Below, piece after piece: positions 34,588-47,412 of a DNA stretch of 64,000 nt. Position 1 is the stretch's first letter; the number at the start of each line of letters is the position of its first letter. This DNA is from Hysterangium stoloniferum. Lineage: Eukaryota; Basidiomycota; Agaricomycetes; Hysterangiales; Hysterangiaceae. The DNA lies in the NCBI GenBank assembly GCA_015178975.1, contig WHVD01000003.1, positions 1,178,001 to 1,242,000 of the forward strand, read 5' to 3'. The notes beneath the pieces are model-generated. The model worked only from the letters and a program-made list of their open reading frames with translations. It was not told the DNA's origin and did no database searches. A program made the position numbers and the translations under genes.

Positions 34588-36233
34588 CTACGAGACCCAG
34601 TTGTCGCTCTCTTCGCTATCATAGCCGGTCTTGCGTTGAGGTTTCCTCGGTGGGAAAACACCCTCTAAATCGTCGTAGTCACTGTCAATCTGGTGAGGTT
34701 TCCACTCCACACTAACGCTCTTGCCGCCACCAGGGTTAAGCTTATTGTCTTGACCTGGCCAGCGAGTAGCGCGTTGCTTGTCAAGAACATCGCCTGATGC
34801 CATGCTCTTCAAGGCAAGCATCGTATACTACGAAAAGTCAGCCCGTGCGTATTTCCGAACATGCAGGCGTTTGCTCACATGTGCGTCATTCCCTGCGTTG
34901 TGGAATCGATCGAGATCGGGCAGCTGAAGCAGTTGGCACATGCGAGATAGACCGCGAGTTTCACCACTGCGGCCTTCCAAGGCGGCAAACAGGGAGCTGG
35001 TATCCACGAGATAAATGCCTTCCGTGGGTGGAACGTCTGGGAGACGGTAGAGGAGGTTATCGATGGGTGCTTGTAGCTGCTTAAGATAACTTTATAGATA
35101 TGAGTTGATATTTCAGCTTAGTAGTAGTGCCAGTCCAAACCTAAGGTCCTGATTGAAATCGTGGAAGACCAAAAACAACGGCCCGGTCGCGGTGTATTTC
35201 TTGATCTGATCGTGGAGAAGAGCCCGAAGCGCCTTTAATCGGAGAACTTGGCTCTTGCCAAACAGGAAATGCTGCGCACGGCAAAATACGTATTTATGAA
35301 GAGTAGGTTCAAAAGAGCACGCACCGCTTGGTTGTTCGCAACGTATTTCGAGTTTTGGTATTTCTGGTGCTCCTCCACGATAGCATGACCGACCTCCGTC
35401 TTCTGGTCGGCACCATCCCAAATAACCGTACTCCATCCATATTCAGTTATGACGGTATGTTCATACTCCCATGCTTCAAAGTCGACCGAAAGCCAAGTCC
35501 CCTTGCGTTCCAACCAGCATGTCCTCGCGAGGGCAAACATGTCACGGAAGCCAAGAAGGGTCTTGTCTGTGCCTTTTAATCGTTTATTGTTTTTTTGTAT
35601 ATCCTAAGAGGGTTCGTTTGAGAACTACGATCAGTGGGACGTGTGTCTTTCTCTTACCTTGACAGCCGTTTTCAGCTGAGCAGGCGTCGTATAAGTAATA
35701 GGTTCGGTCGATTTCAAGGACGTGCTTGTAAGCAGATAGCTACTTGCGGGAAGCGGCAAAAGATACTCGGTATATCCAACGGTGAAAAGCCAGTAACGGA
35801 TGTACTCGATCTGCTTCGATGAAAAGAGGAGACGGGATTCGCCGTTGTCCAAAGTACCTTGTGAAGCATGGGACGCATGAGTCCAGATCCCTGCAGAATG
35901 GAGACGGTACACACCAATCGTCAGAGTGATTCCTGGCTCGTTCTTCTCATTCGGGGCATTAAGAGGGTTATCGGGGTGCGTCAGGCTGTCCGGTGCAAGA
36001 AAGCCTTTGAGAGCAGATCTGTCAGAAGGGTTCTCAAAGACTGTGTGCCTTCAAATAGGACAGTAAGTCAAGCATAGATCACCTCTTGTAGCAATCAAGG
36101 TGCCTACCATTCGAAATTGATATCGGTATATCTTTGCCACACCAAATTCATCAGCTCAAACTTCCGAAACGCCACTCACTAAACCTGCAAGTGGCTCTCA
36201 CCTGTAGTACCCGTGAAGAACGGGCTGGAACAT
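34588..36233 (-). CDS. Gfd2/YDR514C-like RNase H-fold (DEDDh-like) protein
   Basis: Exons assembled from 36233: MFQPVLHGYYR|YTDINFEW|HTVFENPSDRSALKGFLAPDS..YRLHSAGIWTHASHASQGTL..SSKQIEYIRYWLFTVGY..|KTLLGFRDMFALARTCWLERKGTWLSVDFEAWEYEHTVITEYGWS, GHAIVEEHQKYQNSKYVANN, FLVFHDFNQDL, PDVPPTEGIYLVDTSSLF and DRFHNAGNDAHVS. The D-x-E in SVDFEAWE, Asp in FHDFNQD and His..Asp in HNAGNDA match the exonuclease-like fold of the yeast Gfd2/YDR514C group. The acidic tail ends YDSEESDNWVS at 34588. Catalysis is unproven in this family. The gene is divergent from CENP-A with about 260 bp between them. Confidence 0.82.
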
Positions 36234-36494
36234 GGTGGCTTTCACAGACGTGTCACACAGAAAGAGAATGTAAAGGCGGAGTTTTTAAAAGAAAAGAACA
36301 AAGTCGTGTCCGATGATCATTACATACGATCGAGGCAATGAACCAAATCTGGCACAATAAAGGACTTTTGACCCCGTCCATAATTCCCACGAGCTTTCTA
36401 AAGCTGTGAACGAACGAACGAACGCGTTGAGCGCGTCGCGCGACCACACATAAAAAAAAAAAGCAGAGTCTCCCTTGCTCACACGCGCACGCAA
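36234..36494. promoter_or_regulatory. Shared divergent promoter, Gfd2-like gene and CENP-A
   Basis: 261 bp between two start codons on opposite strands. It contains a repeated ACGAACGA near 36,410-36,425, a GCGCGTCGCGCG stretch at about 36,430 and an A11 run at 36,451-36,462. No named factor site is claimed. Confidence 0.5.
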
Positions 36495-37211
<717 letters not shown>

Positions 37212-37751
37212 GCTCTTGTTTTTCTGTTTATACACTATGATTACGGACATTGTAACAGAACGATAATATCAGCACGTCAACACTGCAACTTACCATTGTC
37301 AATCCGTCATGTTTGCTGTTATGCTATGTATTCGACATCAACGCAATGTTGACGCTTTTTGGTTTATTATCCTTCAGGATGCACTCGGCTGCATGGATCC
37401 GAGGCATTTAAGATTGTTCTGGTAAAGATGATGTAAAAAAGAATTAACGGCTAGAAACAAGTTTTACTATGACTTGGAACCACTATGGTGCGAGACTAAC
37501 AGTTGCCTTGCCTTTACTTGGGACTAGCTCCCCGAGTAAAAAGGGCAAAATTCCAATCTATCTTTCGAGTTGTATAAGCTTCCATGTGAGAAAACCTGAC
37601 GGGTTATATTTCCTACTAGAATCCAACTGTCCCACGACGATATTTATTTATTTATAGTTCAGCTTCATAGCACACCACCTACCAGGATTTCGGCGGCTAT
37701 TATCAATTCCACTTGACCGCAGCAGCACAAAACACCAACACACACAAGAGC
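37212..37751. other. Intergenic region, CENP-A to RRN7
   Basis: 540 bp without a supported gene. Confidence 0.5.
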
Positions 37752-40044
37752 ATGGTGCGCCGTTGTCCCATTTGCCGTTCCCGACAGTGGCACAAGGAGG
37801 CTGCAAGCGGATTGGTGACATGTAGTGAAGGACATGTGCTACAAGTGTGTTGAAAAGGATGTTTGGCTGGCTGTCTTTTTACTCATGTCTTATGCCTGTG
37901 CCAGAATTATCGCAATGAGACGAGGGAAACGACGGAACTTGGTCCACATGCGTTGAGGAAGCGGACATTGAAGTCTGGGCGGGTGAGGAAGGATGATACG
38001 GGGAAAGGGGATGCTGCGTGTGAGTGTACGAGTCGAACTAAGAGTTTTATTTCGTTTTGCGTTTTTCATGATTCACGATGCTGTATCTTCGTCTTTGTTT
38101 TACCCCCATGGTTGAAATTGATATCTGAATGCACACCCTCGCGCAGTATATCATGGGGCGCGCGCTCGCTACCTCTACTTTGAATCTCTCCAGCTCATTT
38201 TGCGAGCTCAAATACGGGTACTCATCCAAGAATGGAAGTTGCCGCTAGAGTTTGAGGTGCGTATATTAAATATCATAAACGTCTCCCTGTCAGAATTGAA
38301 TCTATCAAACTGAATTGTACAGGTTATATGCAAAGACATCTGGGCCCTTCATCTCTCGCTCCTCCCCCGTCCGCCGGATCCTGAATGGGCAATGAATGAA
38401 GCGCATCAAGGACACGGCGATCCGACGGGGTCAGCATCGGGTTCTGATAGCGGGCCTGACGACCAAGGAGACTGGACATTGAGGGACGACGGGGATAAAG
38501 GTGAGAAGCAGGATGAGAAGGACGAGACGGAAGCGATTCTGGACGATCTATTGAAAGAAGCGGAGGCGACGCCAGGGTCAGACGGAGACACGGATTCGGA
38601 CGGAGGTACAAGAGCAAATCGAAAAGGAAATAGAACTGCGCCGGAAAAAAAAAAGAGGAATACGTATGAAGCGCCCGCAGGGAATATTGCGGTGCTTATG
38701 ATGGGTTGCTGGACGATAAGACTGCCAGTGATGTATCGGGATTTTGTGAGGTGCGTGAATGCCTTAAATTGCTCCTGAACAATTTGATTTATGGCAATGT
38801 ATAACAAGACTGATTGAGGCATATAAACTACCGTATCTGGACGGGGTGAGGGTGTTGCCTGGAGAAATGAGGCGGCATCTTGCGAAGGAGACAGTGAGTA
38901 TGCTAAATCCACATGTGAGTGAATCACAAGAGAAAGGAGAAAAGGGGGTGATGGGGATACTAAGGCTGACTTGTGGTCGGTGACTGTAGTTCCCGCCAAC
39001 AGTGCTAAAATTGCATAGATTGACTTCACGACTAGTGAGGTTGTGCTGGACACGATTTGGGATCCACACACCGGAAGTGAATGGTGGACCGATGCTGTGG
39101 CGGATTGTGCGAGCGCTGAAGGGTACAGGTGTGTACTGATTGTGCCAATGAGTAATGATGAATGACAGATGGGGGATCTATTGTTGATGCACAAAGCGAC
39201 ACTGTACGGGCTTGCCAAGTCGATGGCACGGGAGCTATACTTACCGCTGACACTGGACGTGTCGCTGGCGCCAGGACTGGTGCCGCGACGACAAGGGGAC
39301 CCACGACGACACAAGGGAGACAATGTTCCAGTGGAGGTTGGACTTGTTGGTGTGGTGATTGTCGTGTTGAAGATGGTGTATGGGTTGGATGGGGTGAAGA
39401 GGTGCGTGGGAGATTTCACATACTAAATGGGGAACGGTGACATGAGATATGAAATAGACGGGTGATGGATGGTGATCCTGGGTCGACGCTCCCAGGATTG
39501 GAAATGTACATTGAGATGGTTCGAGCGGGCGAAGGCGACGAGGACGAGGAGCTATTTTCGGAGTGTGGGAAAATGATGTAAGTGTGTGACATCAAGGGAT
39601 GCACGTGGCTGATCGACGTGCATGCGCAGAAATGTAGCAACGCTTGAAAATGAGGAGATTGACAAGTACCTTGAATTTTGCGAGGGAGCGTTACTTGGAA
39701 ACGAGGGGGGGGATAAGAGTACGGATTATATGGGGCGATCAGGGTTACACTGATCTTATTTTGCAGCGGTCGAGGAATACTTCCCGAGCCCTTTGGACGT
39801 GGCAAAGGAGGAAAACTCAACAAGACAAGGAACGACGACAAAGGCAAGCCGGGTCAAGATCGAAGTATATGATGGCTCTGCAGAAGAAGACCCAGGGCGG
39901 ATTAGAATATACAAGGCGACCGATACACTTGGACGTCTTCCAGCCCCATTTAACCTTGTTCTTGAAGCAGGGGCGACGTTTTCGGGTGTCCCAATTGATA
40001 AACTTGCACGGGTCGTTGAAAGATTTGAAAGGCGGTTGAAATAA
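37752..40044 (+). CDS. RRN7: RNA polymerase I core factor subunit Rrn7 (TAF1B-like)
   Basis: TFIIB-like subunit of the Pol I core factor that recruits polymerase I to rDNA promoters. MVRRCPICRSRQWHKEAASG LVTCSEGHVLQ is the N-terminal zinc ribbon (C-P-I-C..C-x4-H), followed after an intron by NYRNETRETTELGPHALRKR. Then come the cyclin-fold parts: LILRAQIRVLIQEWKLPLEF, EVICKDIWALHLSLLPRPPD, an acidic insert (38,420-38,640), APAGNIAVLMMGCWTIRLPVMYRDF, EAYKLPYLDGVRVLPGEM and YGLAKSMARELYLPLTL. It ends DKLARVVERFERRLK, TAA at 40042. About nine introns. Weakly conserved C-terminal exons are approximate. Confidence 0.88.
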
Positions 40045-40289
40045 TATTTGATTACGTAATCATAAGCTATACTTTTCTCTGGTCTTTCTCACGTCCCCTC
40101 ATTGAATAAGTAATAAGTAATATTATCTTACATTAACATGCACTATATCAAACAGCAACCTCAACTTTAAGCTCAGCTCATCGTTCAACCTCCACCTCAA
40201 CGTCGAGGTCTGCGTCCGCTCAACGTCGAGGTCTGCGTCAGGTCCCAACCCCGACCTGAACCCAATCATCCATCCCTCATCCGACAACA
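40045..40289. repeat. Leader region with doubled CAACGTCGAGGTCTGCGTC
   Basis: Short intergenic and leader stretch upstream of the next gene. It contains two head-to-tail copies of CAACGTCGAGGTCTGCGTC (about 40,198-40,238), preceded by CAACCTCCACCT-type variants. Confidence 0.6.
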
Positions 40290-42732
40290 ATGAATCGCCT
40301 CGTCAGCGTGTTCCAGACGCGTACTCGTCGTGAATCTCGTCCACCCCCTCTCAATGTCATCACAACCAACGACTCCCCGTCTTCATCTTCAGACGGCTCT
40401 GCTCCAACTCCCGACGACGATCCAGACACTAGAGCAAGGCCAAGGTCCATGAACAGTCTCCCAGCGTGGTTAAAAGCAAAGTCCACAAAGTCTTCCGTCT
40501 CTGCCCCTCCCTCAAAACCTCCTCTTCCTAAGCCGGTACACGTTGCTACCATATGGCCACCCCTCAATCCACCCGTCCTCCAAGTTCATGTCGACTCGGA
40601 CGAAGATGAGGACAGCAGCGACCACTACGACGAAGACGAAGATCATGATGACCAGTCTACTCAGCCCATCCAACCTCATTCGCTGACTAGATCCCAATCC
40701 TCACCCCCCAATCCTCCCCTCCCGCCACCACCTCCACTCCAACAACTCCGATCATCATCACATTCCCCTCACCGCTCATCAGTTAAAACCCCGACTGACA
40801 TCCCACAGTCCAATCTCCGTGCTCTTACCCACTCCGCTCTCAATCAGCGTCCCCCTGCCTCACCTTTCCTCCATGCCCCGGCTACGCCTCTCTTCCCTCG
40901 TTCATCTAACCCCTCACGGTCGCTCCCTGTCGTACAGACTACTCGCATCATAACTCACAAGTCCATCATCATGCGACGAATCGAATCAAAATCCCTCACC
41001 CTCGCCGAAATTGAATCCATTGCTCCCTTCCTTCACCGCCGCAAACACAACCACAACCATCCCAAGCCACCACAATCCCTTCGACGCATCGATGACGACG
41101 ATGTCTCTGACTTGAACGCCAAGAAAGTTGTAGATTGCAGTCCTGGTGTCCGTCGATGGCTCGATCGCCCGTGTTTCGAGCAACGTGCCGTTCTATGGCT
41201 GTGGGATTCTAGCCGCCATAACTTTGTTTACAAACCGATCGCGGGTTCCGACAAGGCAGTCGCTGCCCTAGAGTTCTCAGAAGGCTTGGAAGCTATGGCT
41301 GCATCCTCTTCGAGTAAGTGCGCTCATTACAATCCGTTTTTTTTTTCGTGTTGAACCTTGCTCATGACTCTATTTTTGCTCAGATCCACCAGGGTATACC
41401 CAGAAACGTCTTACCCCTTTACGCATTCATCCTGCCCCACCCCCAGAGCTATACTCTTCCAGCTCATCGAACGTTTCCCAAGGCCCTCTGACTCCAATAA
41501 CCGTGTCTACCCCATCCACCTTTCCACGACACTCAAAGATCCGAGGTGTCATCGATGATGATGACGACATGCCATTGAGCTTTCATTCCGGTGTAATTGA
41601 GAGGAAGGAACAGGAAGAGAGGGAACGCCGGCAGAGGATGCAAGCGATGTTGGCCCAAGAAGTGGCCGCTGCCCGGGAGCGCCGTGAGGAGGCGAGAATG
41701 GGGAAGACGAAAGAGGTTATCGACGATAGCATGCGTAGCTTCACGCGACCGCAATATGATCGCAGAGGTGGATCGGAGCCTGGTGGTTTACCTGGCGGCG
41801 ACAGCTGGACATCTACTACCAGGAGGGCAGCATCTGAAACCGACCAGAAAGGCTCGTCAGGGGCAGCGAGCATACACAATGTCAGCGGCAGCCGCCTCCC
41901 TGAGTCTACAGCAGCAGCAGCCGCGGACGACAGGCGTCGCCGCCGGGGATCCGGCACCTCTTCTCAGTCCACTGCCGCTCCCTCCCTTATTCCCGCCGTC
42001 CCAGTTATCCCCCCATTGATGTCCCCGATGTACATGTCCCCAACGCCACTCCCTGTACCCCAGTATTTCGTCCCCCCACCGTTCCCTCCACATCCTACAC
42101 CCGCACCCGTCTTGCCCATTTCATCTGGGGCATATTTCCTGCCTCTTGTCCCTCCTACGCCTGTAAGGCCAGGTCTACCCGTCAGTCGAAGTGCGGAAGG
42201 ACTCTCTGGGGGGCCGAGATCGGTTGGTGGTGGAAGGAACAGAGCTGCCGCGGCGAGAAGACAGACGTTTGGCCCTGAAGAGATGGCGAGGGTGAGTGTG
42301 GGGGTGAGTGCAATGGGGAGTGCGAGTGTTAGTGGGAGGGCTGATCGGAGGGAGAGGGAGAGTGAGAAAAAGGCGTCTGTCAGGGGTGAGCCAAGTGCGC
42401 CATCGAGAGAGGATGCGAATGCCAAGCGGTCAGATGATCCACGGCGTTCCTCACGCGTCACAGATGATGCTCGACGCCCGACGCATCCCCGCCGTTCAGC
42501 AACAGACGACCCCCGTCGCTCATCTCGCGTTGCACCGCCCACCACCCCCGAAACGAGCAGACGACCTAGTGGGTCTGTGACGCCTGAGAAACACCGTTTT
42601 GCGCCTTCAGCCTCCACAGCCGACGGCAGACGACACTCTGCTTCGACCTCAGGTGATGATTCGCGGCGTCAGCTGTCTGGAACTATTCCTCCTGCGTCAT
42701 ATAGAGTGGCGGCCGTCCGTGCGGTGCGTTAA
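40290..42732 (+). CDS. Unrecognised low-complexity protein with Arg-rich C-terminus
   Basis: Two long frames join through one intron (GTAAGT at about 41,313 to TTGCTCAG at about 41,382), giving about 790 residues. The N-terminus is MNRLVSVFQTRTRRESRPPP, then Ser/Pro/Asp-rich disorder. An ordered-looking patch at about residues 215-340 reads THKSIIMRRIESKSLTLAEI, CSPGVRRWLDRPCFEQRAVL and LWDSSRHNFVYKPIAGSDKA. After the intron come an acidic run (VIDDDDDMPL), a charged helix (ERKEQEERERRQRMQAMLAQ), Pro-rich blocks and several copies of DDPRRSSR or DDARRP near the C-terminus. I do not recognise a family. It has good codon structure and a single clean intron, so it is a real gene. Function unknown. 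Confidence 0.75.
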
Positions 42733-44671
42733 TTGCGAACATACACCTCCGTATTTTTTTTTCTTTGGCCATTAATTATTTGTCTGTGTTTTATGGCGTG
42801 GCAGCCTCTCTCAACGATCCTGTCTAGGAGCCGCATCCAGCATATTGTTTATTCTCAGTCATTTCTCTGGACATCCACCCCTCCACCGTTACTATCATAC
42901 ACACACACCCAAACGCAACCACCATCCCCCCCTTATGATATAACCGCAAATAATTAGCATCCATTGTTAGTCGGACATTTTTTGTCGCTCTTATTCCTCC
43001 GCTTTCTTACATGGACCTCAAACACCTAAATTACCTTGTTTACATTGCAATTTTTACATTTCGCTACATTTTTCGCCCCCCCTTCCCCCCCCCTTCCCCC
43101 CCTCCCCTCCCGTCCCACTTGACACTTTGCCTACGCCTCCTTTCCCCCTGGACTTTACCACTATCCGCAGGTTTTGACGCTGTCCTTCATCATAAATGCA
43201 CTTTGTAGTGCTGCTATTGTATGATCGGTTGAATGGATGCTGGAACAATGGCTGCAGATCCCGGAGTTCGTCTTTATGTACTGATATTTGAGATCTCTGG
43301 CGCGCAGTTTTATTTATTTATTGTTTGAATTGAGGAAACTCACTGGTCCAGGAAGCTGGTCACTGGGTCAGTAATACCGGATGCGGAGTGTTTACACACG
43401 TTTGTTATTTTCCAGGATTGTGGCTATTGGAAAGCAGCAATTGTAGCCGGTAGTACATGTCAAAGATCATATGTTACCACTCGACACTGGTCGGTGAACG
43501 CTAAGGCATGGTCATACTATTAGATGTCATCTGAGCAATATATACAGATACAGTAGTACCGAAGTATAACAAATATACTCAGTCGACACGTAAGGGTGAT
43601 TCGACTGAGGTATGGGTGTGTAACTGTCGTAGTTAAATACTCTTCGGTTAACGTGCGGCTGAGATGGTAATACGTGTACGGTATGGCTGGGTACTGTCAT
43701 ATAAGCTTGATACGGGATGGGACAGTGTTGTTGAGTGTCGTTGTGTAAGTTTAACTTAACCTTGGGCGCACGAGTCTATTTCAACAGAAGTCCGTGCACG
43801 GTGGTTAGGTCTGTAGTAATGTGAGCCAAAGATAATGAACAAAGAACCACAAAGCCAAATGGAGAGAAGGCTACAGGAGAGAGAGAGAGAAAACGGCACA
43901 GAAGATTCAGTGGCGCAGAATCTGAGCCTACGCGTGATTGCATGAGGGAGAGAATAAAAGTGAGCAGCCGATGATGAGACGTAGATGGCTCCGGGGCTGC
44001 TGCGCATTGTGAGCAAAGGAGCCGGGTAGCGCTGCAGACAGGTCTCCGTGCAGGTGAAGACACGTCTGGCAAACGTGTCCTATTTTTAGTGTATGTGCGT
44101 TGATAGCCTGGCGCCCACTTATGACTTAGGTCGCCTCTTGAAGAGCAGGCGCCCTCCGACCAACATATCCGGTTATATTCTTCGAAGATTCATGCAAATC
44201 CTGTATCCAGCAAATACAAGTAGAATTGGTAATTAAATAGAGAAAAGGGATGGGAAAGCATATTAATAGATTAGACATTGAAACTCTGATTAGGAACGGT
44301 CAAGTCGGCCGGGAAGGCCAAGAAAGCGTATAATGTGCGATAACGGGTGAGATATAACGATGTAGTTAAAAGGATAAAAGGATGAGAAGGTTAAATGCAA
44401 GGTGTAATGTATCCACAACACGTCTCCATGTCCCAATTCCCTGCTCTGTCCGCGCTGTTATCCGGAAGGTGCTATTGCCGTAATCATCTCTGATGCGCTC
44501 AAAACTGCCCGGCCGATGATGAATCTCAGGGTGCTGGGGGTGGCAATGCGGTGTCTGCCAATTGACGCACCAGTCATATCATACCATTTCATTTCCAGCT
44601 CCTGATTTATAACGAATGGCTGCGAGCAGGACTGCGGTGGTTTCTGAAGGGCCTTAGTACCTTACCCGCCC
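42733..44671. other. 1.9-kb intergenic region
   Basis: No supported gene. It contains a pyrimidine/poly-C tract at about 43,075-43,115, a purine-rich GAGAGA tract at about 43,870-43,890, and upstream sequence shared in part with the next RTA1 spacer (TGGTCCAGGAAGCTGG-like at 43,350 and 46,380). Confidence 0.5.
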
Positions 44672-46000
44672 ATGTCGACTCAAATCCTTCTCGCAGTGGT
44701 ACTCCTCCCTGCGGCGTCCATGGCCGCCAGAATACTGCCCCCCCGTCCTGCTAATCCGTTTTTGTCCCCATCTACAGATCTGTACAACCCCCTGCGGTGA
44801 GCCCTCACATAAAGCGGCTTCCTGCCCGGCTTTTTACAAGGTCTATGTTGCAGGTACATCGCCAGCAATGCCCTCACCGCCGTTGCGTTCACACTGTACC
44901 TATTGACGGCCGTCATAATGACTTATTTCATGTACCGCCGTGGTGCCAGATTTATGGCTGCCATGGTCATCGGAGCATATAGTGCGTGAAAGCTACCGGG
45001 TCTGTTCAAATATGTGTGTGCTCAACGTTCATAGCTATGTCATTGGGTATTGCGATGAGGTTCGGGCTACATAGTCAACCCGAATCGAAAGGGATATACA
45101 TTGTGGAGTATCTTCTCGTCGTCCTCTCAGTGGGTCCTTCTCAGCTTTGCCAGACTGCACACTGACGAAATGCCATTATGCCACAGCCTTGTGCCTTCAT
45201 CGCTGCGGATTATGTCCTCCTCGGACGGCTTTCGCACACGCTGGGAATGGGGGAACATCTTTTAATCAGCCCTCGCCGCATTACCAGAGTCTTCGTCGCC
45301 TCAGACATCACCACCTTCTTGATTCAGGTAACTGCATTGTAAACCTGCCGTCGGGCATTCTACTTACGATATCCAGGCTGCCGGGGGCTCCATCTCGATT
45401 TCGGGAGGCACATCCGGGGATCCCAGCAAGTCCAAGACCGGATCGAATGTGCGTCTTTTTCATGCGACATCCGAATCCTCTGGCCGGCGCTGAGAAATTA
45501 TCCCCTAGATCTTTCTCACGGGTCTCGCGCTTCAGTTGGCCTCTTTCGCCTGCTTCACGGCTATCTTCCTGCTGTTCCTTTATCGCGTGCGCAAGCATGC
45601 GCCGCAGGTATGGAGTCCGTCTCCCTCGCCCCCATGGAGGAAACATTGGCGGACGTTGAGCGTTGCTTTGGGAATAAGCTGTGTCGGCATTCTCGTACGT
45701 TGCCAGAGTAAATAAAGCGTTGTCATGGCATTGATGGTCTCGTAGATCCGATCTGCTTATCGTACCGTCGAACTTTCGGAAGGCTTTGAAGGTCGTCTTG
45801 GGACCTCGGAGGGCTTCTTCTATGGACTGGATACATTCCCTCTATTTCTCGCCATCGTGGTTTATGTGCCATTCTGGCCGGGTGGATACATAAAGAGCGA
45901 TGCAGTACTGGAAAAACAGGATGATCTCGAGAGGCCCGCCACAGCGCCTCAAAGCAGTCCGCTACCCGAGAGTCTGCTTAAAGAGGAAAGGGATCAGTAA
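44672..46000 (+). CDS. RTA1-like membrane protein, copy 1
   Basis: Seven-TM fungal RTA1/RTM1 family, linked in yeasts to resistance to toxic lipids and to lipid translocation; substrate here unknown. MSTQILLAVVLLPAASMAAR looks like a signal or first hydrophobic segment, then NPFLSPSTDLYNPLR|YIASNALTAVAFTLYLLTAV, MTYFMYRRGARFMAAMVIGAY|TMSLGIAMRFGLHSQ, EYLLVVLS|PCAFIAADYVLLGRL, SPRRITRVFVASDITTFLIQ|AAGGSISISGGTSGD, FLTGLALQLASFACFTAIFL, ISCVGILIRSAYRTVELSEGFEG and LDTFPLFLAIVVYVPFWPGG. PxxxxP, E..EG and the AAGGS loop are family traits. Introns have the same positions in all three copies. TAA at 45998. Confidence 0.9.
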
Positions 46001-47412
46001 TTTGACGCGGCTTTTGTGACTGATTTATATATCTGACGCGCTCTGTCAAACGTAATGGGTGTCGCACGACCTAGGGAGAACCTGCGTTCCCAAACAGAAC
46101 TCCTAAGAGTGCGACACAAAGTACTGTTCAGAATGATGAGATAAAAATAGTCTACAGCATTACTTGCCACAGATGGTAGAAGACGGATAAGATAAATGTT
46201 ACACGCACATGGAGAACATGTACTTATAATTCCCAGGACCTCTGTATTAGAATGAGAGAATAGAAGGGAGATCGGCAAAATAGTGACCCTAGTGGACAAA
46301 TGAACCACCACAGTCACCAGAAGTGACCGGGCTCATAGGACTGCATAGACTGCTAAGGATACACTCCAAGACGACCTCGGTCCAGGAAGCTGGCTGCTGA
46401 TCCAGCCAATGGGTGCTTTGTAATTGATCATCGTATGTCTATTGGCTAGAGGTGACAAGCATCCTAAATATAACTATAAACATAAGATACATCGGCTATG
46501 CAACATTGGTACCAGTCATTGTGGCGTTCTGGTTATCAGAACGTCTGAGTATTCCCATATGCGCACATGGGGATCACACGACGATACTAATATTGCGTTA
46601 AAGCCACTGCTACTAAGAGACTCTCGGTGAGTGGTAACTCTACCGAGTAAGTATATTCTTATCTTCCTATTAAGAGACTGTGATAATACTTAGTATATGT
46701 TACTACAGGCAGGAAGGAACTACGCATGTGGTAACACTGAGAGGCTACGCTGGCAAGCGTCCCAGGTTCCGGAACTGTACAGGTGCGTCAGGCTGATACT
46801 GCGTTCTTTCAACATAAACGTTCTGGATGTATTGAATGCCAAGTGACAGCTGGATGCACTTCGAGTGGCACTCTGGTAGATAGATAAAGGCAGCTGGGGC
46901 ACCCGGGAAAGCTGCAGGTCCGAGTCGTTACAAACCAGGCCGGTCCGCTCATGATGACAAGCAGTACATGGTGAATCTGCGAGCGCGTCTATACATGTAG
47001 CTGGAATATATTTTGAGGTATGTTGAAGAGTAGTTATAGGTTGTTTTGGGGAGGATGTTTTTATTCCCAGAAGAATGCCAGGGATATTCTGGATATAGTA
47101 GCGTCTTCAGACGAACCTGAGGTCCTATCTCATCCCGACCCATCACCTCCTTTGTTCGCACTGTTCTCTGGTTGTCGTCTGGTAAGCAGCGACTTCATTC
47201 AGTGCCGTGATCCCTCCTGGGTTAGCTTGTATCCAATTTGGCTGTACTGAATGCTGACGAGGGTGTGTGGCAAACCAGTGTGTCTGTCGATGTAGCAGCC
47301 ATTTCATTTCACCTCCAACTCCCTGCTTTATAACGAACAGGTCATGAATGGACGCGAGCGAAGTTGCGTCGGCCTCTAGTGGTTCCTCAAGGCCCTTGCT
47401 CCACTCGCTAGC
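46001..47412. other. Spacer between RTA1 copies 1 and 2
   Basis: 1.4 kb without a gene. From about 47,212 it carries the start of the 1.8-kb unit (ATCCAATTTGG..GTACTGAATGCTGACGAGGGTGT) that is duplicated at 49,017. Confidence 0.5.

Noticed and set aside
38406-39419. 337-codon open frame on the minus strand
   Set aside because: It is antisense to RRN7 exons, whose own frame has recognisable family motifs and good splice sites; the antisense frame is low-complexity Ser/Pro.
41964-42617. 217-codon minus-strand frame
   Set aside because: It mirrors the Arg/Pro-rich C-terminus of the plus-strand gene at 40290-42732 and has no features of its own.
43011-43208. Pro-rich plus-strand frame in the 42.7-44.7 kb gap
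   Set aside because: It is created by a poly-C/pyrimidine tract and lacks gene structure.
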